From Bacteroidales bacterium UBA4179 (GTDB lineage Bacteria > Bacteroidota > Bacteroidia > Bacteroidales > Dysgonomonadaceae), in NCBI GenBank assembly GCA_002381125.1, contig DFUT01000010.1:4050-68049 (forward strand): 64,000 bases of DNA, given 5' to 3'. Positions 17,385 to 26,863 of this stretch are shown in pieces (positions within the stretch are counted from its first letter, which is position 1; every line of letters begins with the position of its first letter). The notes under the pieces were generated by a model, which was given only the letters and a program-made list of their open reading frames with translations, was not told where the DNA came from and ran no database searches. A program made the position numbers and the translations under genes.

Positions 17385-17864
17385 ATGGATAATGCGAAAT
17401 TGAAAAAACAGGTGAAAGATAAATTTACGGAATATCTGACATTCCATAACTGTCGAAAAACACCTGAACGCTTTGCCATCCTCGATCATATTTATTCCAC
17501 GAAAGGACATTTCGATATAAATTCATTATATAAATCCATGATCGATATAAATTTTCGTGTGAGCAGAGCCACATTATACAACACCATCGAATTGCTACTC
17601 GATTGCGGATTGGTAGTAAAACATCAATTTGGAGGAAATGTCTCGACATACGAACGAGCTTATGGCAACGACAATCACAGCCATCTAATCTGCATAGCGT
17701 GCGGCAATGTTCAAGAAATAAAAAACGGCAATTTATTTGCACATAATCAACAAAAAAAGATCAAAAAATTCACCGTACACTATTACAGCATGTATATTTA
17801 CGGCATTTGCAACAAGTGCGATCAAGAAAAGAAAACGAAAACAAAAAACTTGCCTCAAAAATAA
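17385..17864 (+). CDS. fur: Fur family transcriptional repressor
   Basis: I take the ATG at 17385 (MDNAKLKKQVKDKF, 159 residues), because residues encoded upstream do not resemble the family. The winged helix (RKTPERFAILDHIYSTKGHFD, then FRVSRATLYNTIELLLDCGLV) is that of Bacteroidota Fur-like repressors. The metal-binding and dimer part has HSHLICIACG and the C-terminal CNKC pair for a structural zinc. It regulates iron or related metal genes. It precedes purA by 52 bp. A TATTTTTG box (17373-17380) ends 4 bp before the start codon, which is unusually close if it is a promoter. Confidence 0.9.
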   Translation: MDNAKLKKQVKDKFTEYLTFHNCRKTPERFAILDHIYSTKGHFDINSLYKSMIDINFRVSRATLYNTIELLLDCGLVVKHQFGGNVSTYERAYGNDNHSHLICIACGNVQEIKNGNLFAHNQQKKIKKFTVHYYSMYIYGICNKCDQEKKTKTKNLPQK

Positions 17865-17916
17865 ATGGCAAGTAATCTTCAAACAAAAACAACACTAAAG
17901 AAGCAAGATAAAAATA

Positions 17917-19188
17917 ATGAAAGTAGATGTGATTTTAGGCCTTCAATGGGGTGATGAAGGCAAAGGGAAAATTGTGGACGTACTAACCCCAAACTATCAA
18001 ATCGTAGCACGTTTTCAGGGCGGACCCAATGCAGGTCACACGCTGGAATTCGAAAATCAGAAATACATACTGAAGTCCATTCCTTCGGGTATTTTTCAGA
18101 AAGAAAAAATAAATATCATAGGCAACGGAATGGTTGTCGACCCGGCCATGTTCAAACAAGAAATAGAAACATTGGAAGCTTCGGGTCATAAACTCACCGA
18201 TAGACTTTATATTTCGAAAAAGGCACATCTTATTCTGCCTACCCATCGCCTACTCGATATCGCCTCGGAAAAAGAAAAAGGAGATTCCATGATCGGAACT
18301 ACCGGCAGAGGAATCGGACCGGCCTACACAGACAAAATATCCCGCAGTGGACTGCGGATAGGCGATATATTTTACAATTTTGAAGAAAAATACCGAAAAG
18401 CTACCGAACGACATAAACAGATGTTATCTCGATATTCGTTTGAATATGACTTGGAAACACTTGAAAAAGAATGGTTCGCAGGTATAGAGAAATTAAAAAC
18501 ATTCCATATCATCGACAGCGAACACTTCATCAATAAACGCCTGAACAAAGGGGATAAAGTATTGGCAGAAGGGGCACAAGGCTCTATGCTGGATGTCGAT
18601 TTCGGCACATATCCTTTTGTGACTTCGTCAAACACCGTTTGTGCCGGTGCATGCACGGGCTTGGGAATATCTCCACACAAAATTGGCGAAATTTTCGGTG
18701 TTTTTAAAGCCTATTGCACACGCGTTGGGAGCGGCCCGTTTCCTACCGAATTGACAGACGAAACCGGGCAGTTGCTTCGCGATAGGGGATGGGAATACGG
18801 ATCGGTCACCGGCCGCCCCCGCCGTTGCGGTTGGATTGACTTAGTGGCGCTTCGCTACACCATCATGCTGAACGATGTTACCAAACTGGTGATGATGAAA
18901 AGCGATGTACTGGATACATTTGACACCATCAAGGCATGTGTCGCCTACGAAATCGACGGAAAAGAAACAAAAAATCTTCCGTTCGACATTTCGGAAAACA
19001 TTAAACCCGTGTATGTTGAATTGCCGGGCTGGAAAACCGACACGACAAACATAAAATCGGAAAACGAATTCCCAAAAGAGTTCAATTCGTACCTCGCTTT
19101 TCTCGAAAAAGAACTGGGTATACCCATCACCATTGTTTCGGTAGGACCAAATCGTGCACAAACCATTATCCGAAAACAAAGTAAGTGA
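17917..19188 (+). CDS. purA: Adenylosuccinate synthetase
   Basis: A 423-residue PurA, which joins IMP and aspartate with GTP to form adenylosuccinate, the first committed step to AMP. The P-loop GDEGKGK is at residues 12-18; other signatures are FQGGPNAGHTL, GTTGRGIGPAYTDK, EGAQGSMLDVDFGTYPFVTSSN and VTGRPRRCGW. Length is normal. It follows fur in the same orientation, a pairing I have seen in other Bacteroidales. Confidence 0.98.
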   Translation: MKVDVILGLQWGDEGKGKIVDVLTPNYQIVARFQGGPNAGHTLEFENQKYILKSIPSGIFQKEKINIIGNGMVVDPAMFKQEIETLEASGHKLTDRLYISKKAHLILPTHRLLDIASEKEKGDSMIGTTGRGIGPAYTDKISRSGLRIGDIFYNFEEKYRKATERHKQMLSRYSFEYDLETLEKEWFAGIEKLKTFHIIDSEHFINKRLNKGDKVLAEGAQGSMLDVDFGTYPFVTSSNTVCAGACTGLGISPHKIGEIFGVFKAYCTRVGSGPFPTELTDETGQLLRDRGWEYGSVTGRPRRCGWIDLVALRYTIMLNDVTKLVMMKSDVLDTFDTIKACVAYEIDGKETKNLPFDISENIKPVYVELPGWKTDTTNIKSENEFPKEFNSYLAFLEKELGIPITIVSVGPNRAQTIIRKQSK

Positions 19189-19282
19189 TACGCCATCCCG
19201 AAAAGCATCAAGTTGAACTTTTCATTATAAAAGGCGTTATAAGTTATAAATAGAAACAATGCATTAAATTTATTTTTTCGAT

Positions 19283-19963
19283 ATGATAATCTGGATTATA
19301 TTTATCGCCATAGCACTGATAAGCTATGCAGTGTCGGCAACCCTGCAACAACGATTTAAAAAATACTCGAAAATTCTTCTTCGCAACGGAATGACGGGGC
19401 GTGACGTAGCCGAAAAAATGCTGCACGATCACGGCATTTACGACGTAAAAGTCACTTCCACAAAAGGAAAACTCACCGATCATTACAATCCGCTCAACAA
19501 AACGATAAACCTCAGCGAAGGGGTTTATTCGAGCAATAGCGTAGCGGCAGCTGCCGTTGCGGCTCACGAAACCGGACATGCCGTTCAACACGCCATACAA
19601 TATGCACCTTTGAAAATGCGCTCGGCATTGGTCCCGGTAGTCACATTCACCTCACGATGGGTGACGTGGGTACTTTTGGCCGGCATCATCCTTATCCAAA
19701 CCTTTCCCGCCCTCATCTGGATTGGGATAGCCATGTTTGCCATGACCACTTTGTTTAGTTTTATCACGTTACCCGTTGAAATAAACGCATCACAGCGGGC
19801 ATTGGCATGGCTGAGCCAAGCAGAAATAACCGATGCGACTAACGAGGCACAAGCGCGCGATGCATTGAAATGGGCGGCATACACCTATGTTGTGGCAGCC
19901 CTTGGATCGTTGGCCACCCTCATTTATTACATATTGATTGCGTTAGGAAGCAACAGAAGATAG
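19283..19963 (+). CDS. Zinc metallopeptidase, YugP family
   Basis: A 226-residue membrane protein of the neutral zinc metallopeptidase (YugP) family. An N-terminal helix (IIWIIFIAIALISYAVSATL) is followed by the zinc motif HETGHAVQH at about residues 95-103, then two more hydrophobic spans (WVTWVLLAGIILIQTFPALIWIGIAMFAM) and a C-terminal one (AAYTYVVAALGSLATLIYYILIAL). Substrates are unknown; membrane protein turnover is a reasonable inference. A terminator follows at 19989. Confidence 0.92.
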   Translation: MIIWIIFIAIALISYAVSATLQQRFKKYSKILLRNGMTGRDVAEKMLHDHGIYDVKVTSTKGKLTDHYNPLNKTINLSEGVYSSNSVAAAAVAAHETGHAVQHAIQYAPLKMRSALVPVVTFTSRWVTWVLLAGIILIQTFPALIWIGIAMFAMTTLFSFITLPVEINASQRALAWLSQAEITDATNEAQARDALKWAAYTYVVAALGSLATLIYYILIALGSNRR

Positions 19964-19988
19964 GATGCATCGATAAAAGCAAGTATAC

Positions 19989-20018
19989 AAAAGACGGCAG
20001 GATGTTGCCGTCTTTTTT
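19989..20018 (+). terminator. Intrinsic terminator after YugP-like gene
   Basis: AAAAGACGGCA (19989-19999) pairs with TGCCGTCTTTT (20006-20016) around a 6-base loop, continuing into T6. Confidence 0.9.
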
Positions 20019-20199
20019 ATTCTCCTTTTGTTTGGAAATGCGAAAACAATTACCTTCACACTTCCCTAAAAAGGGATTCTTGGACTTAACTTTTTAAAAG
20101 ACTGTCGAAGAATAAAAGGATCACACAAAAAGAAGAGAGTCATGAAGCACCTTTTTATCAAGGATGTAACGACATAAATAACATGAAATTAAAAAAACC

Positions 20200-21390
20200 A
20201 TGTACGAAAAAATGCAAAAACACCTGCAAGAAGAATTAGCCGCCATTAAAGAAGCAGGACTTTACAAAGATGAACGCATTATTGTAACACCGCAAAAAGC
20301 GGAAATCAAAGTAAAATCGGGTCAGCAAGTACTGAATTTTTGTGCCAACAACTATCTAGGACTATCGGCAAGTCCGCAATTGATAGAGGCTGCAAAAAAA
20401 GCCCTCGACGAACGGGGTTACGGCATGTCATCCGTACGTTTCATTTGTGGCACCCAAGATCTTCACAAAGAATTGGAAGCACGAATCAGTGCATTTTTCG
20501 GAACGGAAGACACCATTTTGTATGCTTCATGTTTCGATGCCAATAGTGGACTTTTTGAACCACTCTTCACCGAAGAAGACGCCATCGTTTCAGACAACCT
20601 CAATCATGCATCCATCATCGATGGCATACGCTTGTGCAAAGCGAAACGCTATCGTTATGGCAATGCCGATATGATCGATCTGGAAGAAAAGCTGAAAGAT
20701 GCCCAATCGCAACGTTTTCGTATTATAGCCACAGACGGGGTTTTTTCTATGGACGGCAATGCAGCCCCCCTCGATAAAATTCTGGAATTGGCAGAGAAAT
20801 ACGATGCTCTCGTAATGGTAGATGAAAGTCATTCGGCAGGTGTAGTGGGGAAAACGGGGCGTGGACTTACCGAAGTGTTCAATTGCAGGGGCAAAGTAGA
20901 CATTATCACAGGAACACTGGGGAAAGCTTTTGGCGGCGCTATTGGGGGATTTACCACAGGACACAAGGAAATCATCGAGCTGTTGCGTCAACGTTCAAGA
21001 CCTTATCTTTTCTCCAATTCCATTCCCCCGATGATCGTGGCTGCCAGTATCAGAATGTTCGATATACTGGAAGAATCGAACGAATTGCCGGAGAAGCTGC
21101 ACGAAAATGTGAACTATTTTGTGAACAGAATGAAAGAAGCCCACTTTGAAATCAAACCCACACAATCGGCCATTTGCGCCGTAATGCTCTACGATGCTCG
21201 CCTTTCACAAGAATTTGCTGCCGAACTGCTTGAAGAAGGCATATATGTAACCGGATTTTCCTATCCCGTCGTGCCCAAAGGCGAAGCACGCATCCGTGTG
21301 CAAATTTCAGCCGGCCACGAACGCGAGCACCTCGACAAAGCCATCGCCGCTTTTATAAAAGTAGGAAAGAAACTGAACGTGATAAAATAA
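20200..21390 (+). CDS. kbl: Glycine C-acetyltransferase (2-amino-3-ketobutyrate CoA ligase)
   Basis: A 396-residue PLP enzyme of the alpha-oxoamine synthase family. It cleaves 2-amino-3-oxobutyrate with CoA to glycine and acetyl-CoA. Family signatures: LNFCANNYLGLSASPQLIEA, MSSVRFICGTQDLHKELEA, VDESHSAGVVGKTGRG and the PLP-lysine motif GTLGKAFGG (Lys near 242). It lies 6 bp before tdh, whose product it consumes, so the pair forms the threonine-to-glycine route. A 12-codon open frame (20142-20177) ends 22 bp upstream. Confidence 0.97.
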   Translation: MYEKMQKHLQEELAAIKEAGLYKDERIIVTPQKAEIKVKSGQQVLNFCANNYLGLSASPQLIEAAKKALDERGYGMSSVRFICGTQDLHKELEARISAFFGTEDTILYASCFDANSGLFEPLFTEEDAIVSDNLNHASIIDGIRLCKAKRYRYGNADMIDLEEKLKDAQSQRFRIIATDGVFSMDGNAAPLDKILELAEKYDALVMVDESHSAGVVGKTGRGLTEVFNCRGKVDIITGTLGKAFGGAIGGFTTGHKEIIELLRQRSRPYLFSNSIPPMIVAASIRMFDILEESNELPEKLHENVNYFVNRMKEAHFEIKPTQSAICAVMLYDARLSQEFAAELLEEGIYVTGFSYPVVPKGEARIRVQISAGHEREHLDKAIAAFIKVGKKLNVIK

Positions 21391-21396
21391 ATAGTA

Positions 21397-22422
21397 ATGA
21401 AAGCCCTGGTAAAATTACGCCCCGAAAAGGGAATTTGGATGGAGGACGTTCCTAAACCATCCGTTGGTGTAAACGACGTACTTATCAAAATTAAAAAAAC
21501 CGCTATTTGCGGTACCGATCTACACATCTATAAATGGGACGATTGGTCGCAAAAAAACATCAAAACTCCCCTGGTTATCGGTCACGAATACGTAGGCGAA
21601 ATCGTGGATATGGGGAAAGGCGTGGAAAACCTAAAAATCGGCGACCGAGTCACAGGCGAAGGACATATTGCCTGTGGACACTGCCGCAATTGCCGACGAG
21701 GCAAGCTGCATGTGTGTGAAAACTCTATCAGCGTAGGCGTTAATCGCGATGGAGCTTTTGCCGAATACCTTTCGCTACCGGCAACCAACGCAGTTAAACT
21801 TGATCCACGTATTCCCGACGAGATAGCCACCATAATGGATCCATTTGGAAACGCTACGCATACGGCACTGGCTTTCTCGGTACTGGGCGAAGATGTTCTG
21901 ATTACGGGTGCAGGTCTAATCGGCAATATGGCCACTGCCATTTGTAAATTTGCCGGAGCACGCTACATCGTGGTAAGCGACATGAGCGAATATCGGTTGA
22001 ATATCGCCAAAAAAATGGGAGCCACCATCACCGTAAATCTATCGAAAGGCGAGACTATCGGACAAGCCGTAAAAGATTTGAAAATGCGCGGATTCGATGT
22101 GGGATTGGAAATGTCGGGGGCACCGGCTGCCTTTTGCGATATGATCAATCACATGTACAACGGTTCCAAAATAGCGCTGTTAGGCATCCTGCCGAATTCC
22201 ACTACCGTAGATTGGAATACCATTATCTTCAAAGCACTTACTTTGAAGGGGATTTACGGACGCGAAATGTGGGAAACATGGTATAAGATGGAACAAATGC
22301 TTATTTCCGGGCTCGACCTTACACCCGTTATCACTCACCGTTTTCCAATAGACGATTTTCAAAAAGGATTCGATGTTATGGAAAGCGGACAGTGCGGGAA
22401 AGTGATTCTGGATTGGGAATAA
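21397..22422 (+). CDS. tdh: L-threonine 3-dehydrogenase
   Basis: A 341-residue zinc-dependent medium-chain dehydrogenase that oxidises L-threonine to 2-amino-3-oxobutyrate with NAD. Catalytic zinc ligands are in CGTDLHIY (Cys near 38) and GHEYVGE (His near 63); the structural zinc cysteines are at about 93, 96, 99 and 107 (CGHCRNCRRGKLHVC). The nucleotide-binding stretch is VLITGAGLIGNMATAI. It follows kbl by 6 bp. The convergent lactonase gene ends only 8 bp away, and I see no terminator between them. Confidence 0.97.
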   Translation: MKALVKLRPEKGIWMEDVPKPSVGVNDVLIKIKKTAICGTDLHIYKWDDWSQKNIKTPLVIGHEYVGEIVDMGKGVENLKIGDRVTGEGHIACGHCRNCRRGKLHVCENSISVGVNRDGAFAEYLSLPATNAVKLDPRIPDEIATIMDPFGNATHTALAFSVLGEDVLITGAGLIGNMATAICKFAGARYIVVSDMSEYRLNIAKKMGATITVNLSKGETIGQAVKDLKMRGFDVGLEMSGAPAAFCDMINHMYNGSKIALLGILPNSTTVDWNTIIFKALTLKGIYGREMWETWYKMEQMLISGLDLTPVITHRFPIDDFQKGFDVMESGQCGKVILDWE

Positions 22423-22430
22423 GTGTCAAC

Positions 22431-23618
22431 TCATTGCTCCATTGAAGCAAATTTCAAGCAAACAGGCTTATTCAATAGAATATCTTGAGAGGTATCGGTT
22501 AATAAGCCTGTTTCGCTATTAATCGCAAAAACCTGAATTTTATTGTCGTCGCGACTAGCCACAAGCAAAAATTTACCGTTGGGAGTAATTGCAAAATTAC
22601 GCGGATGTCGGGCTGTAAGTTGATAACCCACCTTCTTCAACTTTCCATCATCGGGGTTAATCGAAAAAATGGCTATCCCGTCGGCCTTCAAACGATTGGA
22701 AGTATATAGGAATCGTCCGTCGGGCGAAACATGAATGTCGGCACTCCCCCGCGCACCTACTGTATCCGAAGCAATGGTCTGCTTTATTTTGAGATAACCA
22801 TCGTTATAGTCATACACAATCACCTCTCCCGATAATTCGCCAAGCAAGTATACATACTCTTCGCCGGGATGGAAATCAAAATGCCTGGGACCCGTTCCGG
22901 GAGGAGTGACAAACGCTATAAGCGTACTCTCCGAAATAGCGGGTTGTCCTTCAAAAACAGCCTCCATTGCCTCCATACGATATATTTTATCCGTCCCCAA
23001 ATCAGTAGCAAAAAGATACTTCCCATCAGGTGAATACCGTACGCAATGCACATGGGGACTTTTCTGACGAACCGTATCGGGCCCCGATCCTTTAAACCGA
23101 ATCAAAGAAACCAATTCGCTCAATCCACCGTCACTCTTTACTTGAAAAGAGGAAATACTGCCTCCTCCATAATTTGCCGTATGTACATTTTTCCCTTTTT
23201 TATCGATCGTTATATAACAAGGACCGGCACTTTGCGTACTCTGCGAATTAATCGGAACAAGCCGGCCGGTTTTTTTATCGAACGAGAAGGCATATGCCGC
23301 ACCATCCCCTTCATCGTTTTCGCCCACCGAATAAACAAACTTTTCATTGGGACTCAATGTCAGGTACGAAGGGTTGGCAACTTCCGTCACAGACACCTCC
23401 TCGCTTTCTCCTGTCTCGGTATTGAAGCGATATACATAAATACCTTTGCTTCCTTCATCGGAAGTATACGTACCTACCAACAGATACATTTCTCCGGTTT
23501 GCGGAATCTGTATAGCCACTTGTTGATCTTTATCCGAAGTTTCTTTTCGATTCTTTTTCCCGTTGCACGAAAACAACAAAACAATCAACGACAGTACGTA
23601 AATGATACTTTTATTCAT
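22431..23618 (-). CDS. Lactonase family lipoprotein (7-bladed propeller)
   Basis: I choose the ATG at 23618 (395 residues) because it gives a lipoprotein signal, MNKSIIYVLSLIVLLFSC, with the lipid-modified Cys near 18. The rest is a beta-propeller of the YbhE/6-phosphogluconolactonase-like family, with repeating blade motifs such as VHCVRYSPDGKYLFATDLG, RHFDFHPGEEYVYLLGEL, IHVSPDGRFLYTSNR and RNFAITPNGKFLLVASR. Cytoplasmic relatives hydrolyse 6-phosphogluconolactone; this exported form may act on another lactone, so I do not give a gene symbol. Confidence 0.88.
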   Translation of the reverse strand: MNKSIIYVLSLIVLLFSCNGKKNRKETSDKDQQVAIQIPQTGEMYLLVGTYTSDEGSKGIYVYRFNTETGESEEVSVTEVANPSYLTLSPNEKFVYSVGENDEGDGAAYAFSFDKKTGRLVPINSQSTQSAGPCYITIDKKGKNVHTANYGGGSISSFQVKSDGGLSELVSLIRFKGSGPDTVRQKSPHVHCVRYSPDGKYLFATDLGTDKIYRMEAMEAVFEGQPAISESTLIAFVTPPGTGPRHFDFHPGEEYVYLLGELSGEVIVYDYNDGYLKIKQTIASDTVGARGSADIHVSPDGRFLYTSNRLKADGIAIFSINPDDGKLKKVGYQLTARHPRNFAITPNGKFLLVASRDDNKIQVFAINSETGLLTDTSQDILLNKPVCLKFASMEQ

Positions 23619-23717
23619 TTTGAAAATTTTATGCGATTTTGAAATGCGAATGTAACGCATTTTTTCGAAAAAAGCGGGTAAGAAGAAAACAATTTAAGCA
23701 AAATTGAAAATGAAAAG

Positions 23718-23748
23718 TTGCAAATATGGCTTTCTCTCGCTACTTTTG
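23718..23748 (+). promoter_or_regulatory. Promoter of DUF5606-cdsA
   Basis: TTG (23718-23720), 20 bases, then TACTTTTG (23741-23748): an exact -7 box at the expected spacing, 36 bp before the DUF5606 start. Confidence 0.8.
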
Positions 23749-23784
23749 CATTTTATTTCGGAGTAAATTGAATAATAAACAGCT

Positions 23785-24291
23785 ATGCTTACAAAGATTT
23801 TGTCGATTTCAGGGAAACCGGGATTGTATAAACTCGTATCAACCGGTAAAAATTTGAACATTGTCGAATCGTTAACAGATGGCAAACGTTTTCCCGTTTA
23901 CATAACAAAAAGAGTAATAGCCTTAAGCGATGTGTCTATTTATACCGAAGAAGGCGATGTACCCCTAAAAACAGTACTTGCCAAAATAAAAGAAAAAGAA
24001 AAGGGAGAAAAGGTACAGTTCGATTCAAAAACTCCGAACAAAGAACTTTTTGCCTATTTTGCAGAAATACTTCCCGAATACGATAAAGACCGAGTATATG
24101 CATCGGATATAAAAAAACTGATCAATTGGTATAATATTCTGATCGAAAATAAGATCGATTTCGAAGCTGAAGAAAAGGAAGCTGAGGAAACCGGGAAAGA
24201 GAAAGCAGAGGATGCAGAGAAAGAAGGGGAGGAAGAGAATATCAAAGAATCTGCCGATAAAAAAGACGTTTCGTCGGGAGCCTCAAAATAA
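23785..24291 (+). CDS. DUF5606 domain-containing protein
   Basis: A 168-residue cytoplasmic protein. Residues 1-130 match the DUF5606 family of Bacteroidota (opening LTKILSISGKPGLYKLVSTG; DKDRVYASDIKKLINWYNIL), followed by a highly acidic, Glu/Lys-rich tail that looks disordered. Function is unknown. The gene lies 17 bp before cdsA and is probably co-transcribed with it from the promoter at 23718. Confidence 0.88.
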   Translation: MLTKILSISGKPGLYKLVSTGKNLNIVESLTDGKRFPVYITKRVIALSDVSIYTEEGDVPLKTVLAKIKEKEKGEKVQFDSKTPNKELFAYFAEILPEYDKDRVYASDIKKLINWYNILIENKIDFEAEEKEAEETGKEKAEDAEKEGEEENIKESADKKDVSSGASK

Positions 24292-24308
24292 ATCAAATAG
24301 AAATTGAC

Positions 24309-25163
24309 TTGAACAAAAAAAACCTTCTCACACGTGCGGGCGCGGGTATCATTTACATAGCCGTGTTACTCGCCGGCATACTGGTAGGAAAATACTCCTT
24401 CCTCATCGTCTTCGTCACTATTCTGGGGTTCGGATTGTATGAATTTTATAAAGCAATGGAGAAAAACACTTCTCATGCCATTAGTAAAACATTCAACATT
24501 GTCTCGGGAATAATTATTTTTCTTTCGGCTTATCTTTATCTGGAAAATATCAATGCCTATCTGTTCCCCGCAACATCACTGATTTACTTACTGGCGCTAA
24601 CTGTATCTGCCGTACTGATAAGCCGGGAAGATATTCTACATGCTATCATCTATTCGGTTTTTGGGCAAATTTATATAACACTCCCCCTTTCTTTGCTAAT
24701 GCTTCTTTCCTACCAGTACAACATCTGGGCAAAAGAATACCATTATTTGCTGGTACTTGCCATTTTTGTCCTTATCTGGATAAACGATACGGCAGCCTAT
24801 TTTATTGGTTCTCTCATAGGGAAGCACAAACTCATCGAACGCATTTCCCCAAAAAAGTCGGTCGAAGGACTTATCGCCGGTATTATTTTTACGCTTCTTG
24901 GATCATTGATCTTTGCTCACTGTTATCCTCAATACCCTCTAAAATTTTGGATAGGTTTTGCATTAGTCATCTCACTTTTCGGTACGGTTGGCGATTTGTT
25001 TGAGTCGCTTATAAAACGAACCTGCGGAATAAAAGATGCGGGGAACCTTATACCGGGTCACGGAGGTATTCTCGACCGCATCGATAGTCTTCTCATCGCT
25101 ATTCCCGCGGCTTATCTTTACTTAATGATGTTTGCACAAATAATCGACGGTATTCACCCGTGA
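24309..25163 (+). CDS. cdsA: Phosphatidate cytidylyltransferase (CDP-diglyceride synthase)
   Basis: A 284-residue integral membrane enzyme with about eight hydrophobic spans, which makes CDP-diacylglycerol from phosphatidate and CTP. The C-terminal signature (FESLIKRTCGIKDAG, then LIPGHGGILDRIDSLL) is diagnostic. The start appears to be TTG at 24309, since no ATG is available near the family N terminus. Other phospholipid genes in the window are plsC (28 kb) and psd (48.6 kb). Confidence 0.95.
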   Translation: MNKKNLLTRAGAGIIYIAVLLAGILVGKYSFLIVFVTILGFGLYEFYKAMEKNTSHAISKTFNIVSGIIIFLSAYLYLENINAYLFPATSLIYLLALTVSAVLISREDILHAIIYSVFGQIYITLPLSLLMLLSYQYNIWAKEYHYLLVLAIFVLIWINDTAAYFIGSLIGKHKLIERISPKKSVEGLIAGIIFTLLGSLIFAHCYPQYPLKFWIGFALVISLFGTVGDLFESLIKRTCGIKDAGNLIPGHGGILDRIDSLLIAIPAAYLYLMMFAQIIDGIHP

Positions 25164-25323
25164 AATTAACATTTTAATTATTCATACATACATCTGATAT
25201 CTTTTTTAAATTTAGTAAATTATTTCGATTGTGCTGAACAAAAACAGCAGTAAAGACGTTTATTTGACACAAGTTAAGAGGTTTTTTAAGGTAATTGATG
25301 TAATTTTTTAAATACCATATACA

Positions 25324-25539
25324 ATGAACAAAAAAACAATCGGGACAAATGCCGGCATTATTTGGAATTTGTTGAGCGACAAAGAAAAATGGGATATAAA
25401 AAAAATAAAAAAAGAAACCGGCCTATCGGAAAAAGAAATCTATGCCGCAATAGGATGGTTGGCACGAGAAAACAAAATCGAATTTGAAGAAAATGAAGGC
25501 AACGAATACTATTACCTTATCATCGAATATTATTTTTGA
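25324..25539 (+). CDS. Winged helix-turn-helix protein (DUF2582 type)
   Basis: A 71-residue protein with the small winged-helix fold of the DUF2582 family: TNAGIIWNLLSDKEKWDIKKIKKETGLSEKEIYAAIGWLARENKIEFEE in two parts covers the helices, and EGNEYYYLI the wing. It is likely a DNA-binding or protein-interaction factor; targets are unknown. The 160 bp before it is AT-rich and has no clear promoter. Confidence 0.87.
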   Translation: MNKKTIGTNAGIIWNLLSDKEKWDIKKIKKETGLSEKEIYAAIGWLARENKIEFEENEGNEYYYLIIEYYF

Positions 25540-25583
25540 CATTAATCCTCCCATCCAACCATCCAAATAAAGAAGCATAAAAA

Positions 25584-25608
25584 AAAGTCCGAATAATTCT
25601 CGGACTTT
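25584..25608 (-). terminator. Intrinsic terminator of galE (minus strand)
   Basis: AAAGTCCGA (25584-25592) pairs with TCGGACTTT (25600-25608) around 7 bases. On the minus strand it is followed by T7, so it mainly serves galE; the plus-strand T run is shorter. Confidence 0.82.
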
Positions 25609-25638
25609 CTGTATTATCGATCAAAAATAAAAAGAGAA

Positions 25639-26673
25639 TTACATGATTCCCCTCTCGCGCAATTTCAATTGCCATTTCCATGCCGAAGCCAACGTCTCCT
25701 CCAAGGGAGTCTCGGCTTTCCAACCAAGCACTTTATTGGCTTTTTCGGGATTTGCCCATATCTGTTCGATATCGCCTTCACGACGACCTACAATTTTATA
25801 ATTTAACGGCTTGCCCGTCACTTTCTCGAAAACACGAATCAACTCCAACACCGACACTCCCCTACCCGTGCCCAAATTAAATATTTCCATATTTTCGTCC
25901 GATTTCCCTTCAAGTATGCGATCCATAGCAACTAAATGAGCACGAGAAAGATCCATCACATCTATAAAATCGCGAATGCAGCTGCCATCCGGTGTATTGT
26001 AATCGTTCCCAAAAACTTTTAAATAAGGACGAATACCGATTGCCGTTTGGGTAATATAGGGTACTAGGTTTTGCGGTTCGCCAATCGGCAACTCGCCAAT
26101 TTCAGCCGATGGATGCGCTCCGATAGGATTAAAATAACGTAAAATGATACTTTTGATAAGTGCACCGGAATGAATATAATCCCGAATAATTTCCTCGTTG
26201 ATTTGCTTGGTATTGCCGTAAGGCGAAGTTGCCGGCTTTATGGGTGCATCTTCGTCGATGGGATTCTTATCGGGTTCCCCATAGACAGTACACGAAGAAG
26301 AAAACACCAGTCCTTTTACCTTAAATTCCGGCATCAATTCCAATAAATTCAACAATGAAACAATATTATTCCGATAATACAACAACGGTTTCCGAACCGA
26401 TTCGCCTACTGCTTTACTGGCAGCGAAATGAATGATACCATCAATACCCGGATATTTCTCAAAAAAAGCCCTCATACCATCCATATCGGTACAATCCACT
26501 TTTTCAAAAACCGGACGCGTATGCGTTATACGAGTAATTCCTTCAATCACATCGATATTCGAATTCGATAAATTATCAATGATAAGCACTTCATAACCTG
26601 CTTCTTGCAGCACTACCACCGTATGTGAACCAATATATCCTGTTCCTCCGGTTACCAAAACTTTTTTTGCCAT
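25639..26673 (-). CDS. galE: UDP-glucose 4-epimerase
   Basis: A 344-residue short-chain dehydrogenase-type epimerase that interconverts UDP-glucose and UDP-galactose. The NAD-binding motif GGTGYIGS is at residues 8-15; the catalytic Ser and YxxxK appear as VFSSSCTVYG and SPYGNTK. Other signatures are VDCTDMDGMR, IHFAASKAVGES and PDGSCIRDFIDVMDLSRAHL. On the minus strand a TATATTTG box lies at 26733-26726. Its sugar products feed surface polysaccharides. Confidence 0.97.
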   Translation of the reverse strand: MAKKVLVTGGTGYIGSHTVVVLQEAGYEVLIIDNLSNSNIDVIEGITRITHTRPVFEKVDCTDMDGMRAFFEKYPGIDGIIHFAASKAVGESVRKPLLYYRNNIVSLLNLLELMPEFKVKGLVFSSSCTVYGEPDKNPIDEDAPIKPATSPYGNTKQINEEIIRDYIHSGALIKSIILRYFNPIGAHPSAEIGELPIGEPQNLVPYITQTAIGIRPYLKVFGNDYNTPDGSCIRDFIDVMDLSRAHLVAMDRILEGKSDENMEIFNLGTGRGVSVLELIRVFEKVTGKPLNYKIVGRREGDIEQIWANPEKANKVLGWKAETPLEETLASAWKWQLKLRERGIM

Positions 26674-26789
26674 ATATTTTTACAGTTTAATAATAATGAT
26701 AAAATGTGATGCTCATTTCGTTACACAAATATATGAAATATAATAGAAGGATCTCGTAAATCGTAAAAGAATAAAATAAAAATGCATTT

Positions 26790-26821
26790 TTTGACAGTAT
26801 ATTAAAAAAAGTGTATATTCG
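26790..26821 (+). promoter_or_regulatory. Promoter of FemAB-like gene
   Basis: TTTG (26790-26793), 20 bases, then TATATTCG (26814-26821), one mismatch from TAnnTTTG. It is 43 bp before the start codon. Confidence 0.55.
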
Positions 26822-26863
26822 TAAAGTTTATTTTTCATTCCCCTATCAATTTTTTATTATTTA

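Noticed and set aside
20183..20239. Second small frame (ATG 20183) before kbl with Cys/Lys-rich product
   Set aside because: It overlaps the kbl start in another frame and lacks a plausible initiation region.
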